Shown here piece by piece: positions 26,964 through 36,486 of a DNA stretch of 64,000 bases; position 1 is the stretch's first letter; each line of letters opens with the position of its first letter. A program made the translations under genes and the position numbers. Origin of the DNA: Gammaproteobacteria bacterium (GTDB taxonomy: Bacteria; Pseudomonadota; Gammaproteobacteria; SURF-13). The stretch spans positions 124,001 to 188,000 of the forward strand of contig JACPZD010000001.1 of assembly GCA_016195665.1 (NCBI GenBank). Reading direction: 5' to 3'. The notes beneath the pieces are model-generated. The model did no database searches. It saw only the letters and a list, made by a program, of their open reading frames with translations, and was not told where the DNA came from.

Positions 26964-27332
26964 GTGTGTCTTGCAAACTTTTCCGTTCTTCCCTGCCGCC
27001 AATAGGTACCGCATTAAGAATATCGGTTACATAAATCCAACCCGCCTCCGGCTGCCCGTGCGTCCCGTAGACCTAATAATCTCAACCAGGTCGTCTGCCT
27101 GCTGATCTTCACACAACAATTCCAATTTGAATTCGTTAATCATCTCCTGTCCAAGTTCTATTGAATAATGCTGCTCCTGGGCATCAACAGTTTTAAGCAC
27201 CCCCTTTACAGCAAAAACGCTGAGGTTGCGGCAACCTGATTTCTCATCAAGATTGCAGTGGCCAATCTCCTTCAAGGCCGCGATGACGTCAGCGATGCGG
27301 TGACTGCGAATAAAGGCTTTAATCTCCTTCAT
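26956..27332 (-). pseudogene. P-II-like signalling protein, one-base frameshift near the C-terminus
   Basis: The frame begins MKEIKAFIRSHRIADVIAAL with a good ribosome site (CCGGAG). It resembles small P-II-like proteins found in heavy-metal RND operons. After IIRSTGRTG the frame goes astray, but one extra base in the GGG at about 27059 gives GRTGQPEAGWIYVTDI and NAVPIGGRE, the usual P-II-like ending, with a stop at 26956–26958 overlapping the CDF start. The total of 377 bases is one short of a whole number of codons. Probably a working gene with a sequence error, or a very recent mutation. Confidence 0.8.
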
Positions 27333-27381
27333 GATGTGCTCCGGTTTGGTTAAAAGTTGGTATTTTATTCTGACTACAATT

Positions 27382-27421
27382 GCAGGAGGGGGCAAGCGCC
27401 AGCAGCGTATGCCCCTCCTGC
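27382..27421 (-). terminator. GC-rich hairpin between RND and P-II-like genes
   Basis: GCAGGAGGGGGCA pairs with TGCCCCTCCTGC around a 15-base loop. There is no U-run, so it may slow rather than end transcription, or protect the upstream mRNA end within the operon. Confidence 0.5.
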
Positions 27422-27434
27422 GCGCGGTTAATGG

Positions 27435-27524
27435 TCAGCGTGGACGGTCGGAGGAAAACCAAAACTTCTTGAACTCCCAATCGGACACCAACCCATCCTT
27501 ATTCCGATCTATTTTGTCAAATGC
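27435..27524 (-). pseudogene. EF-hand fragment after czcA
   Basis: Out of frame with the end of the RND gene, the DNA reads FDKIDRNKDGLVSDWEF and KKFW before a stop. IDRNKDGLVSDWEF fits a Ca-binding EF-hand loop. There is no start codon, so it looks like the tail of an EF-hand protein gene that once followed the RND pump gene, now cut off. Confidence 0.4.
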
Positions 27525-30500
27525 TTACCCTCCTTGCGCCTTTCCACCCATTCGTACATCAAGGGCAGTAACAATAAGGTCAGCGCCGTGGAGGTGAACA
27601 GCCCGCCCACGACCACGGTCGCCAGCGGCCGCTGCGTCTCCGCGCCGACGCCGCTGGAGAGCAGCATCGGCAGCAGCCCTAAAATCGCCACCGAGGCGGT
27701 CATCAGCACCGGCCGCAAGCGTAAGACAGTGCCTTCCCGCACAGCGTCTCGCACGCTCAGCCCCTGCCTACGCTGGTCATTTAAAAATGAGATCAGCACG
27801 ATACCGTTCAGCATCGCCACGCCGAACACGGCGATAAAGCCGATGGCGGAGGGCACCGAGACATACTGTCCGGTTATGAACAGGCCGAAGATGCCGCCGA
27901 TGATCGCGAACGGTACGTTGGCGATGATCAACGTGGCGTAGGTCAGCGAGTTAAAGGCGGTGTAAAGCAGAATGAAGATCAGCCCGATAGTCAATGGCAC
28001 GATCACGGCAAGGCGCGCCATGGCGCGTTGCTGGTTCTCGAACGCGCCGCCCCACTCGATCCAGTAACCGGTGGGAAGCTTCACCTGCTGTTTGAGCTTG
28101 GCGTCGGCTTCCTGCACAAAGCTGTCTACGTCGCGCCCCTGCACGTCCATCTGGATCACCGCATAGCGTTGCAGTTGCTCGCGCCGCACAAAGGAATAAC
28201 CCTCATTGAGTTCCACGGTGGCCACCTTCGACAAGGGCACCAGCGCCCCCCCTGGGGTGCGGATGGGAAGATCATTGATAGAGGAAACGCTGTCCCGGAA
28301 TTCGGGGGCCAGCCACACTTGAATATCAAAACGCTTGACGCCGTCGATCAGTGTGCTCACCGCCGTGCCGCCGATGCCAGCCTGCACTACCTCCAGAATG
28401 TCGTCGGCGTTAATGGCGTAGCGCGCGGCCGCATCGCGGTTCACCTTGATCACCATCTGCGGCTTACCCTTATTGGCCTCCAGCGACAAATCGGCCACGC
28501 CCGGTATATCTCCCAGCACCGGCTTGATCTGCCCGGCCAAGCGATCCAGGGTGTCTAAATCCTCGCCGTAGAGCTTCAAGGCGAGCGTCGCGCGCACCCC
28601 GGAGATCAACTCCTCCACGCGCATCTGGATCGGCTGCGTCGCAACCAGCACCGAGTTGTTCGCCACTTGCTCCAGGCGTTCCTGCATCTGCGTCGATAAT
28701 TCGCGAAATGATATATGTTCGGGCCACTCGCTTTGCGGCTTCAGATTGAGTAGAATCTCCATGTAACTCACATCAGCCGTTTCGCCTTTTTCGGCACGCC
28801 CGATCATCGCCGTCGAAGACAGTGTTTGCGGAAACTTGAGCAGCGCCTTTCCGATATTTTCCGAAACTCGAATGGATTCATCGAGCGACGTGGACGGAAT
28901 CCCGGTGACGCGAAACATGATGCTGCCCTCTTCCAGGGTGGGCATAAATTCCTTGCCCAAAAATGGAAATAGCGCAAGTGACGCGACAAGTAGTACCAAC
29001 GCCCCGCTGACCACCTTCTTCTTGTTCTCCAGCGCCCAATCCAGCAAGGGCAGGTAGGCCCGCTTAACCCAGCGCACCAAAAAGGTGTCTTTTTCCTCCT
29101 TGGGTTTCATGAGCAGTGACGCTACGACCGGGATCAGTGTCATGGTCAGTATCAGGGAACCGACCATAGCAAAGGTGATGGTCAGCGCCATGGGCTTGAA
29201 CAGCTTGCCCTCCAGGCCGGTGAGCGAGAACAATGGCAGAAACACCACGATGATGATCATGATGGCGAAGGCGATGGGATTGATCACCTCGCGCGCCGCT
29301 TCCAGAATGACGTGGGTTTTGTTCACCGTTTTGCCCACCTGATGGCTGAGCAGGCGGAAGCTGTTCTCCACCATGACGACCGCGCCGTCCACCATCATCC
29401 CGATACCGATGGCGAGCCCCGCGAGCGACATTAGATTGGCCGATAAACCCGCCTGCTGCATCATGATAAAGGCCATCAGCATGGCGAGCGGCAGGGCCAA
29501 GATGACCACCACCGCCGAGCGTAGCTCGCCCAGGAACAGAAACAACACCACGGCGACGAGTATCGAGCCCTCAATCAATGCGTCCTCGGCGGTCTTGACC
29601 GCCTTATCCACGAGTTCGGTGCGGTCGTAAATAGGGTTGATGGTCACACCCTTGGGCAGTGCTTGCCGCGCAATTGCGAGCTTTTCCTTCACCGCCTCCA
29701 CCACACCCTTGGCGTTTTCTCCCAAGCGCGCCAAGGCCATACCCAATACCACCTCTTTGCCGTCCTTGGTGACGGCGCCGGAGCGCAGCGCCGGGCCTTC
29801 CTTCACCTCGGCCACATCGCGCACATAGACCGGCGTGTCTTCACGCTGGGTGATGACAATCGCGCCGATCTCCTTGGCATTCGACACCAGCCCCAGCCCG
29901 CGCACCAGATATTGTTCCTGACCAAGGTCAACGTACTGTCCGCCGACTTGGCGATTGTTGGCCTCCAGGGCCTGCATCACCTCCTTGAAAGTCAGTCCAT
30001 ACTTGATAAGCTGCTGCGGATTGATGAGCACTTGGTACTGTTTCTCATAGCCACCCCACGACGTGACATCGTCCACCCCGGGCGCGGTGCGCAGCAATAA
30101 GCGCACGCTCCAGTCTTGCAGCGTGCGCAAATCCATTTCGGACAGCTTTTTATCGGCGGATTCTATGGTGTACCAGAACACCTGGCCCAGCCCGGAACTG
30201 TTGGGGCCGAGCGCCGGCTCGCCGTAGCCTTGCGGGATGCGCTCCTTGGCCTCGATCAGCTTTTCCCCCACCAGACGGCGCGCGAAATAGATGTCAATGT
30301 CGTCCTTGAAATAAACGCTGACATAGGACAATCCAAACAGCGAGACGGAGCGGATTTCCTCCACCCCGGCCAGTCCTGCCATGGCGGTCTCGATGGGGAA
30401 GGTCAGCAGCTTTTCCACGTCCTCGGCGGCGAGCCCCGGCGATTCGGTGTAGACGTTCACCTGTACCGGCGTAATATCGGGAAAGGCATCCACCGGCACT

Positions 30501-30598
30501 TGTTGGAACGCGCGCACCCCGAAAAAAACCAGCAGGCCGAACGTCACCAATACAAGTACCTTATAACGTAAGGAAATATCGACGATAGCATTAAGCAT
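27509..30598 (-). CDS. Heavy-metal efflux RND pump (CzcA/CusA family), operon 1
   Basis: 1029 residues, the full 12-helix inner-membrane pump of a tripartite exporter, driven by the proton gradient. Family markers include the N-terminal FQQVPVDAFPDITPVQVNV and the helix-4 segment IGIGMMVDGAVVMVENSFR. It has the Asp and Glu of the proton relay but not the DFG of classical CzcA, so the metal (Zn, Co, Ni or Cu) cannot be named. AAGGAA before ATG supports the start. It lies 11 bases after the adaptor gene. Order in the operon: small His/Cys protein, OMF, adaptor, pump, P-II-like, CDF. Confidence 0.95.
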   Translation of the reverse strand: MLNAIVDISLRYKVLVLVTFGLLVFFGVRAFQQVPVDAFPDITPVQVNVYTESPGLAAEDVEKLLTFPIETAMAGLAGVEEIRSVSLFGLSYVSVYFKDDIDIYFARRLVGEKLIEAKERIPQGYGEPALGPNSSGLGQVFWYTIESADKKLSEMDLRTLQDWSVRLLLRTAPGVDDVTSWGGYEKQYQVLINPQQLIKYGLTFKEVMQALEANNRQVGGQYVDLGQEQYLVRGLGLVSNAKEIGAIVITQREDTPVYVRDVAEVKEGPALRSGAVTKDGKEVVLGMALARLGENAKGVVEAVKEKLAIARQALPKGVTINPIYDRTELVDKAVKTAEDALIEGSILVAVVLFLFLGELRSAVVVILALPLAMLMAFIMMQQAGLSANLMSLAGLAIGIGMMVDGAVVMVENSFRLLSHQVGKTVNKTHVILEAAREVINPIAFAIMIIIVVFLPLFSLTGLEGKLFKPMALTITFAMVGSLILTMTLIPVVASLLMKPKEEKDTFLVRWVKRAYLPLLDWALENKKKVVSGALVLLVASLALFPFLGKEFMPTLEEGSIMFRVTGIPSTSLDESIRVSENIGKALLKFPQTLSSTAMIGRAEKGETADVSYMEILLNLKPQSEWPEHISFRELSTQMQERLEQVANNSVLVATQPIQMRVEELISGVRATLALKLYGEDLDTLDRLAGQIKPVLGDIPGVADLSLEANKGKPQMVIKVNRDAAARYAINADDILEVVQAGIGGTAVSTLIDGVKRFDIQVWLAPEFRDSVSSINDLPIRTPGGALVPLSKVATVELNEGYSFVRREQLQRYAVIQMDVQGRDVDSFVQEADAKLKQQVKLPTGYWIEWGGAFENQQRAMARLAVIVPLTIGLIFILLYTAFNSLTYATLIIANVPFAIIGGIFGLFITGQYVSVPSAIGFIAVFGVAMLNGIVLISFLNDQRRQGLSVRDAVREGTVLRLRPVLMTASVAILGLLPMLLSSGVGAETQRPLATVVVGGLFTSTALTLLLLPLMYEWVERRKEGKHLTK

Positions 30599-30609
30599 GG
30601 TGGGTTCCT

Positions 30610-31869
30610 TTAATGGCCTTCGCCAATTTGCGATTTGAGTATCCGGGCTTTTAGGGCGTAGGCGCCGCTCGTCACCACCGTTTCACCATCGGCCACACCG
30701 GATTGGAGTATCACCCGCCCCCCCATCCTCTCACCTGTCTGCACGGGGCGCGGTTCAAAACCGCCATGCTCTGCGATGAACACCGTGGGTTGGCCTTGCA
30801 TGAGCACCACCGCATCATCCGGCACTGACAAAGCAGGTTGGCCCACACCGGTCTCGATCGCCACGTTGGCAAACATGCCCGGTTTCAGCCTGCCGTCGGC
30901 GTTGGCCACCTCCACGCGCGCATTCACGGTACGGGTTTCCTGATTCACCATGCTACCGATGTAGGTGACACGGCCCTGGAAGGTCTCCTTGGGATAAGCC
31001 GCCACACTGACGGCTGCGGGCAAGCCCTCTTGCACTTTGCTCAAATCCTTCTCAAACACATTAGTCTCGATCCACACTGTGGATAAATCGGCGATGGTGA
31101 ACAGAGACTTACCCGGCTCGGCGATATCCCCCAACACGGCGTTTTTTTCAATAACCGTGCCGGCAAAGGGCGATTGCACGGGAAAGGTTAAGGCCGCGCT
31201 ATTGCTCCCTATCTTCGCTGGGTTTACGCCGAATAAAGTGAGCTTGCTTACCGCGGCGCGCTGTGCGGCGCGCGCCTTTTCCAGCTCCGTGCGTGCGCTG
31301 AGAAAGTCTTTTTGCGGAATGATTTTGTCTTTAAACAACTTCTGCGCGCGGTTGAAATTGGCTTTCGCCAAGGTCAAAGTGCTTTGGCTCTGCAGATAGG
31401 CGGCGCCGGCCTCATTCAGTTCTACGCTGTCCAGCATGGCGAGCGTTTGTTCTTTAACAACCTGGTTACCCAAGTTGGCCTCCACACTGACGATTCGTCC
31501 GGTCATACGCGGCTGGATATGCGCAAGGCGATCCTGGTCCGGTAGGATGTTGGCGGTTACGGTGATCTGCTCCGCCTGATTCCGCAGTTCGATTTTCTCG
31601 ACCCGAACGCCCGCCGTCTTCGCCTCTTCCTCGGTAATCTTCAAAACGCCCTCTTCATCGTGGCCTTCCGCGGTCTTGCCCTCACTGGCTTCTTTGCCGG
31701 CCTGATCCTTCTCATGTCCCGCTTCTTCACTGTCCGGTTTCTGGGCAACGGCTTGCTCGTTCTCGGCCATCTGGGCCGCATCGCCGTTTCTGGCGCATGC
31801 CGTCACACTCAAAGCAATGGTCGCCGCGAGTAAGATCGCCGTACATCCCTTCATTACCTTCCAACTCAT
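30610..31869 (-). CDS. Periplasmic adaptor (CzcB/CusB family), operon 1
   Basis: 419 residues. A lipobox-type N-terminus (LSVTAC) and a long acidic Glu/Lys/His linker (about 30–75) are followed by the barrel-sandwich, helical hairpin (about 140–225) and beta-barrel domains typical of heavy-metal membrane-fusion proteins (TVTANILPDQDRLAHIQPRM; VQSPFAGTVIEKNAVLGD). It links the RND pump to the outer-membrane channel. CGGAGA eight bases before the ATG supports the start. Confidence 0.94.
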   Translation of the reverse strand: MSWKVMKGCTAILLAATIALSVTACARNGDAAQMAENEQAVAQKPDSEEAGHEKDQAGKEASEGKTAEGHDEEGVLKITEEEAKTAGVRVEKIELRNQAEQITVTANILPDQDRLAHIQPRMTGRIVSVEANLGNQVVKEQTLAMLDSVELNEAGAAYLQSQSTLTLAKANFNRAQKLFKDKIIPQKDFLSARTELEKARAAQRAAVSKLTLFGVNPAKIGSNSAALTFPVQSPFAGTVIEKNAVLGDIAEPGKSLFTIADLSTVWIETNVFEKDLSKVQEGLPAAVSVAAYPKETFQGRVTYIGSMVNQETRTVNARVEVANADGRLKPGMFANVAIETGVGQPALSVPDDAVVLMQGQPTVFIAEHGGFEPRPVQTGERMGGRVILQSGVADGETVVTSGAYALKARILKSQIGEGH

Positions 31870-31942
31870 TTGGTTTCTCCGATATCTAACGTCATTTGAC
31901 GCACGAACTTATCGTGCTTTAAGCGTAGGGAATCATTTAATT

Positions 31943-33271
31943 TCAACCGGGCCATCCCGCTGCCGTTTCCAATTGGGTTTTAGTCAGCCGCAGCGCAGTA
32001 CGGGCATCCAACAGATCACGCCGGACATCGAGCACTTGGCGATTGACCAGCAGCAATTGTGTCAGGCCGATTTCGCCTTCCTCGTACGATTTCGTGGACA
32101 AGCTTAGATTTTCTTCCAGGCTGGGCAGCACCGATTGCTGAAGCCGCGCCAGACGCGCGCGCAGGTTCTCTAGCTGCTGCCACAAAGCCATGACCTGGGC
32201 GCGGGCGCCGCGGTTGGCGGTCTGCCGCTCGATCTGGGTTTGCGTAAGCTCGGTGACGGCGCGGCCGATGCCGGTCGCGTTGCGGCGGAATAGCGGAAGC
32301 GGAACGTTGACGCTTAAGCCGATAATGTCAGCGGTACTATCGAGCTCTCTCTCCCTGTCGCGCTTTAGGCTCAGCGTCACGTCCGGATAGACCGCACCCC
32401 TCTCCAATTGCAAGCGGCTGCGTGCGGCATTTTCCCGAAACTCCAGGGCGCGCAGTATTGGGCGATTGGCTGCGCGCTCCAATAAGTTCTCCAGCGTGTA
32501 CGTGGCTGGAGTAGGTTCAAGCGACCCGGCAACCTCCGGCAGGTTCTCGGCCGGCAGTTGTAGCAGCGCGGCGAGTTCCGCGCGCGCCTGGGTCAGCCGC
32601 TCACTCAAGAGGGCTACCTGATTTTGCGCTCGCTCGGCCTCCACCTTGGCAAGATTGCCCTCCAAGCGGCTATCCTCGCCGGCAGCAACGCGCTTTTTAA
32701 CGACTTGCGAGGCCTGCTCTATGAGGCGCAGCGTCTCTTGCTCAGACTGGATACGCTGCTGCAAGCTGAGCACATCGACAAACCGCGCTTCAACCTTGGC
32801 GCGGATTTGACGGCGGGTTTCCTGGATGTCTTGTTCCGTGGCGGCCAGATTTTGCTGCGCCGCCGCACGCCGCGCGCGCTGCTGCCCGCCGGTTTCGAAG
32901 GTCTGCGACACACCCAAACCACCTTCCAGATTATTGGCTCCCGCCCCGCCCGCTCCCGAACTGTCGCGCTCCCTCACCTCTCCGAAAATCTCCGGGTTAT
33001 TCCACAGCGGTGCGCGGGCATCCTTAAACTCACCCTGGGCGGCATCCAACCGCGCCTGTGTGGACAGTAGGGTCGGATTCGCCTGCTCGGCCAGTTGCCA
33101 AGCTTGCTCCAAGGTCAGCGGCTCGGCTGTCGCAGAGGCGGCATAGAAGACTGTGCCGATCAATAACAGACCAACACGACGTACGAATTCAATTAGGAAA
33201 ACAAAAACGTAACTCAGCGGTATCGGCCGCCTGTAGCGTCCGCTCGCACATAACGTGCTGAGATAAACCAT
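31943..33271 (-). CDS. Outer-membrane channel (CzcC/TolC family), operon 1
   Basis: 442 residues. AAGGAG seven bases before the ATG at 33271 supports a start with a long N-terminal region, then a hydrophobic signal sequence (VGLLLIGTVFYAASATA) and two outer-membrane-efflux repeats rich in coiled coil (LTLEQAWQLAEQANPTLLS; VLPSLEENLSLSTKSYEEGE). It forms the exit duct of the efflux complex. It is only distantly similar to the second OMF at 37831–39099. Confidence 0.93.
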   Translation of the reverse strand: MVYLSTLCASGRYRRPIPLSYVFVFLIEFVRRVGLLLIGTVFYAASATAEPLTLEQAWQLAEQANPTLLSTQARLDAAQGEFKDARAPLWNNPEIFGEVRERDSSGAGGAGANNLEGGLGVSQTFETGGQQRARRAAAQQNLAATEQDIQETRRQIRAKVEARFVDVLSLQQRIQSEQETLRLIEQASQVVKKRVAAGEDSRLEGNLAKVEAERAQNQVALLSERLTQARAELAALLQLPAENLPEVAGSLEPTPATYTLENLLERAANRPILRALEFRENAARSRLQLERGAVYPDVTLSLKRDRERELDSTADIIGLSVNVPLPLFRRNATGIGRAVTELTQTQIERQTANRGARAQVMALWQQLENLRARLARLQQSVLPSLEENLSLSTKSYEEGEIGLTQLLLVNRQVLDVRRDLLDARTALRLTKTQLETAAGWPG

Positions 33272-33348
33272 GGGATACTCCTTTTCTTCGGAGAGAACGG
33301 GCTCGCTTGCGACGAACGCGTACTCCGGGATTAATCAAAAATTACTGA

Positions 33349-33705
33349 TTAAATCCAAGAAAGGAGTTGAGGGGGGCGAAACTGAGACTCGGGGGAGGAA
33401 GATAAAAGGAAAGATGCTGTTAGGGGAAAAGGCAAGCTTGTCCCGTCTATGGACAGATTGCAGACTTTCATTACCTGTCCTACAACATGGCTAAAAAAAT
33501 GGCAGCCATGGTTACACGTATCATTTGCATGACCAGTGTCTGAATCAACGCTTCCTGATACCAGAGACGAAATATTTGTCTGCGGATGCTTGGAGCCAAG
33601 GTCTGCCCAGACTTCCGGATTAAACGCCCACGCGCCCGTGTTGATCAATAAGGCAATCACCAATGAGGAAGCGATTTGAGGTATCAATCTACGCATACAG
33701 GTCAT
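33349..33705 (-). CDS. Small His/Cys protein at the head of RND operon 1
   Basis: About 118 residues from ATG 33705 (a start at 33696 or upstream at 33750 is also possible; none has a clear ribosome site). A signal sequence (IPQIASSLVIALLINTGAWA) precedes a mature part with DTCNHGCHFFSHVVGQ, a likely metal-binding patch. Similar small periplasmic proteins often precede czc-type genes. No named family. A matching small protein heads the second RND operon. Confidence 0.55.
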   Translation of the reverse strand: MTCMRRLIPQIASSLVIALLINTGAWAFNPEVWADLGSKHPQTNISSLVSGSVDSDTGHANDTCNHGCHFFSHVVGQVMKVCNLSIDGTSLPFPLTASFLLSSSPESQFRPPQLLSWI

Positions 33706-33987
33706 GATAGGTGAGGCTGCAGCGATTGTCCAGTCATCCCTAGAACCCAAAATTCACAAAAAGTTGCCTAAGGCCCTATTAAAAACACCCGGCACCCTCG
33801 CCATGAACAACAATAACGCCACCTGTATACTGCGCCGATCGAGAAGAGCGTTGGCTATATCCGTCAAAATAGCTCGCAATACGTCGTTCCGGCGCCAGTG
33901 CTGAAATATTTTCATAAACCGCTTGTAATAATCCTGCCACATCGCTATGCAACACTTCATGCTCCATTATCAATTAGGAGGCTAATC

Positions 33988-35601
33988 ATGAAGCCGAACT
34001 CGCGTCACAGGCACTCGCTCAAAAAAGCTACTCTGTATGTATCCTTGGCGCTTGCCAGTACAAGCGCACTCGCCGCCGAAAATGCGGCGCAATGGTTTTC
34101 GGATGGACAGCAAGCGCTGGCGGATGCCAAGCACCTGCAACCTAATAAAAAACGCGCCAAGAATGTCATCCTGTTTATTGGCGACGGCATGGGGGTCTCA
34201 ACCGTTACGGCGGCGCGGATTCTCGAAGGCCAGTTACGCGGCCAACCCGGAGAAGAAAATTCACTGAGCTTCGAAAAACTGCCTTATCTTGCACTGTCCA
34301 AAACCTACAGCGTTAACCAGCAAACGCCCGATTCGGCGCCGACCATGACCGCCATGGTGACAGGCGTAAAGACCGAGGACGGCATCCTGTCAGTGAATCA
34401 GAACGTGGTGCGCGGGGATTATAAAACCGTCGCCGGCAACGAACTCAAAACCATTCTCGAACAGGCCGAGAAAAAAGGGCTGTCTACGGGGGTCGTGACG
34501 ACGACACGCGTCACCCACGCCACCCCGGCCGCGACCTATGCCCATAGCCCCGAGCGCAACTGGGAAAGCGATGCCGACTTGCCTGCCGACGCGGCTGCAG
34601 CCGGCTTCCCGGACATCGCGCGCCAGCTGGTCGAGTTTTCCTACGGCGATGGCCTCGAAGTCGCACTCGGCGGCGGACGCCGTAATTTCCTGCCGAATAC
34701 CACGCCGGACCCCGAACTCGTTGGCAAAAAAGGCAGCCGCAAGGACGGCCGCGATCTGACCGCAGAGTGGATGAGCAAGTATCCCAACGCTGCTTACGTC
34801 TGGAATAAAGCGCAATTCGACGCGATCGATCCAACCAGAACCAAGCACTTGCTCGGGCTGTTCAATGCTTCGCACATGGAGTACGAACACGATCGCCCGG
34901 CGGATGTCGGCGGCGAGCCTTCGCTTGCCGAAATGACCTCCAAGGCCATTGATATTCTGTCGCAGAACGACAAAGGATATTTCCTGATGGTCGAAGGCGG
35001 ACGCATAGACCACGGCCATCACGCCAGCAACGCGTTCCGTGCGTTGACGGACACCATCGCCTTCTCGGAAGCGGTTAAGAGCGCGCTGAGCAAAGTAGAA
35101 GACTTGAGCGATACCCTGATCGTCGTCAGCGCAGATCACAGCCACGTCATGACCATCGCCGGGTATCCAACTCGCGGCAATCCGATCCTCGGCAAGGTCA
35201 AAGGTAACGACAAGCAAGGCAATCCGTCTGCTGTCTTCAGCAAGGACATGCTGGGCCTGCCGTACACCACGATCAGCTACGCCAATGGGCCGGGCTACAC
35301 GGGCGTATCGGACAAACAGGCGGAAGGTGCAAAATCCTATCCCCACTTTCCGTCCAAATACAGCGGCATCACCCAGGGTCGTCCCGATCTGACAGCGGTC
35401 GAGACGACTGAACCGGGTTATCTGCAGGAGGCTACGGTTCCGCTTAGCAGTGAAACGCACGCGGGCGAGGATGTCGCGATTTATGCGGGCGGCCCCGGAG
35501 CTCAGTGGTTCCACGGCGTGCAGGAACAGAACTATATTTACCACGTCATGGCGGGAGCGCTTAAGCTGGACAACGGCAAGCATGATCGTGACGACGACTG
35601 A
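33988..35601 (+). CDS. phoA: Alkaline phosphatase
   Basis: 537 residues. A signal peptide with basic start (MKPNSRHRHSLKKATLYVSL) sends it to the periplasm, where it releases phosphate from many monoesters. The metal and nucleophile motifs are present: ILFIGDGMG (Asp), TPDSAPTMTAMVTGVKT (Ser nucleophile), VEGGRIDHGHH (Glu/Asp/His) and VSADHSH (Asp/His), with the final SSETHAGEDV (His). TAGGAGG precedes ATG 33988. A perfect GC-rich hairpin follows the stop. Probably phosphate-regulated in the family; no clear Pho box was identified here. Confidence 0.93.
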   Translation: MKPNSRHRHSLKKATLYVSLALASTSALAAENAAQWFSDGQQALADAKHLQPNKKRAKNVILFIGDGMGVSTVTAARILEGQLRGQPGEENSLSFEKLPYLALSKTYSVNQQTPDSAPTMTAMVTGVKTEDGILSVNQNVVRGDYKTVAGNELKTILEQAEKKGLSTGVVTTTRVTHATPAATYAHSPERNWESDADLPADAAAAGFPDIARQLVEFSYGDGLEVALGGGRRNFLPNTTPDPELVGKKGSRKDGRDLTAEWMSKYPNAAYVWNKAQFDAIDPTRTKHLLGLFNASHMEYEHDRPADVGGEPSLAEMTSKAIDILSQNDKGYFLMVEGGRIDHGHHASNAFRALTDTIAFSEAVKSALSKVEDLSDTLIVVSADHSHVMTIAGYPTRGNPILGKVKGNDKQGNPSAVFSKDMLGLPYTTISYANGPGYTGVSDKQAEGAKSYPHFPSKYSGITQGRPDLTAVETTEPGYLQEATVPLSSETHAGEDVAIYAGGPGAQWFHGVQEQNYIYHVMAGALKLDNGKHDRDDD

Positions 35602-35614
35602 AGTCGAGTCCGTT

Positions 35615-35648
35615 AACCGGCGCGGGCACTGCCCGCGCCGGTTCTCTT
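35615..35648 (+). terminator. Terminator after alkaline phosphatase
   Basis: AACCGGCGCGGGCA and TGCCCGCGCCGGTT form a perfect stem with a one- to three-base loop, followed by CTCTTTC. It is strong enough to end most phoA transcripts, though the next gene begins only 15 bases later. Confidence 0.8.
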
Positions 35649-35662
35649 TCAGGAACAAGCCG

Positions 35663-36343
35663 GTGAAAATCAAAGCATTGCTGGCGGTGCTGGTTTATGT
35701 TTTTTGCGGACAAGCCAGTGCACGCACGCTTGAGGAAAACGCACCGGTTGCCCGCGACGTGAACGCGGTATTCGAGTCCAAAATCATGGTCGCCGGCCGG
35801 CCACAGGTCACTGAGTGGACGCTGCGGCGCACGGCGCACCGCGTCGAGATGCAAGAGGGCAGAAACGGCACAGGAGAGATATGGAGCCGGGATGAAAAAG
35901 GCAATATCTCTTTTGAGCGTGTGTTTCACAAACAGCGTCGAGTACTCGACTACTCGGCTGCCGACCTTCGCTCACTGGGTAGCTACCCGGAATGGGATAA
36001 AATCGCGGATGTGATCGATCCGCAATTGCTCGGCGGCGCCCTTAAACACGTGGGGACGACGCGCGTTATGGGCAAAACGGCGGAGCGCTATCGCGGCCGC
36101 TTGGGAAGCACGAGCATGGAAGTGACATGGCTGCCGCAAGATCGGCTTCCGTACCAAGTGAAGCAATCAGGCCCGAATCAGCGGACGGAACTCAAACTAA
36201 AACAGCTATCTGCGGTCACGCCTACCTCCTCCGACCAAGACTCAACCGCCTCGTATACGCGACTGGACTATGCCGATCTCGGCGATGATCCATCCGACCC
36301 GTTTTTCAAGCGCTTATTCGAGACTGCCGAACACCAGCATTGA
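35663..36343 (+). CDS. Exported protein of unknown function downstream of phoA
   Basis: 226 residues from a GTG at 35663, with CAGGAA eight bases upstream; the frame is open upstream but there it is a shadow of phoA. A short signal peptide (IKALLAVLVYVFCGQASA) is followed by a beta-rich domain (FESKIMVAGRPQVTEWTLRR; STSMEVTWLPQDRLPYQVKQ) reminiscent of periplasmic LolA-like or DUF4412-type folds. It may be co-expressed with phoA through readthrough of the hairpin between them. Function unknown. Confidence 0.75.
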   Translation: MKIKALLAVLVYVFCGQASARTLEENAPVARDVNAVFESKIMVAGRPQVTEWTLRRTAHRVEMQEGRNGTGEIWSRDEKGNISFERVFHKQRRVLDYSAADLRSLGSYPEWDKIADVIDPQLLGGALKHVGTTRVMGKTAERYRGRLGSTSMEVTWLPQDRLPYQVKQSGPNQRTELKLKQLSAVTPTSSDQDSTASYTRLDYADLGDDPSDPFFKRLFETAEHQH

Positions 36344-36373
36344 ACGGTACACAGGAATTGTTTAACTCAATAA

Positions 36374-36404
36374 GGTAAGCCCCGGCTCTGCCGGGGGACT
36401 TACC
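36374..36404. terminator. Hairpin after the phoA-linked gene
   Basis: GGTAAGCCCCGGC pairs with GCCGGGG-GACTTACC around a three-base loop (one bulge). No T-run; it sits between convergent units and may act on both. Confidence 0.6.
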
Positions 36405-36486
36405 CAGGTTTGACCTGTACGATGGTCAAACGTGAATCTCAAATCCCCGCCAAGCAAGGTCAGGATCAGTCTGATCCCGCTTTTTG

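Noticed and set aside
31817-32107. Plus-strand frame between the adaptor and OMF of operon 1
   Set aside because: Overlaps two confirmed minus-strand genes and has no ribosome site or family match.
33779-33973. A 65-codon minus-strand frame before phoA
   Set aside because: No convincing ribosome site, no recognised family, ends by running into low-complexity sequence; could be a relic but not supported.
34390-35673. A 427-codon open frame opposite alkaline phosphatase
   Set aside because: It is the antisense shadow of an intact, family-typical phoA; its product has no recognisable domain.
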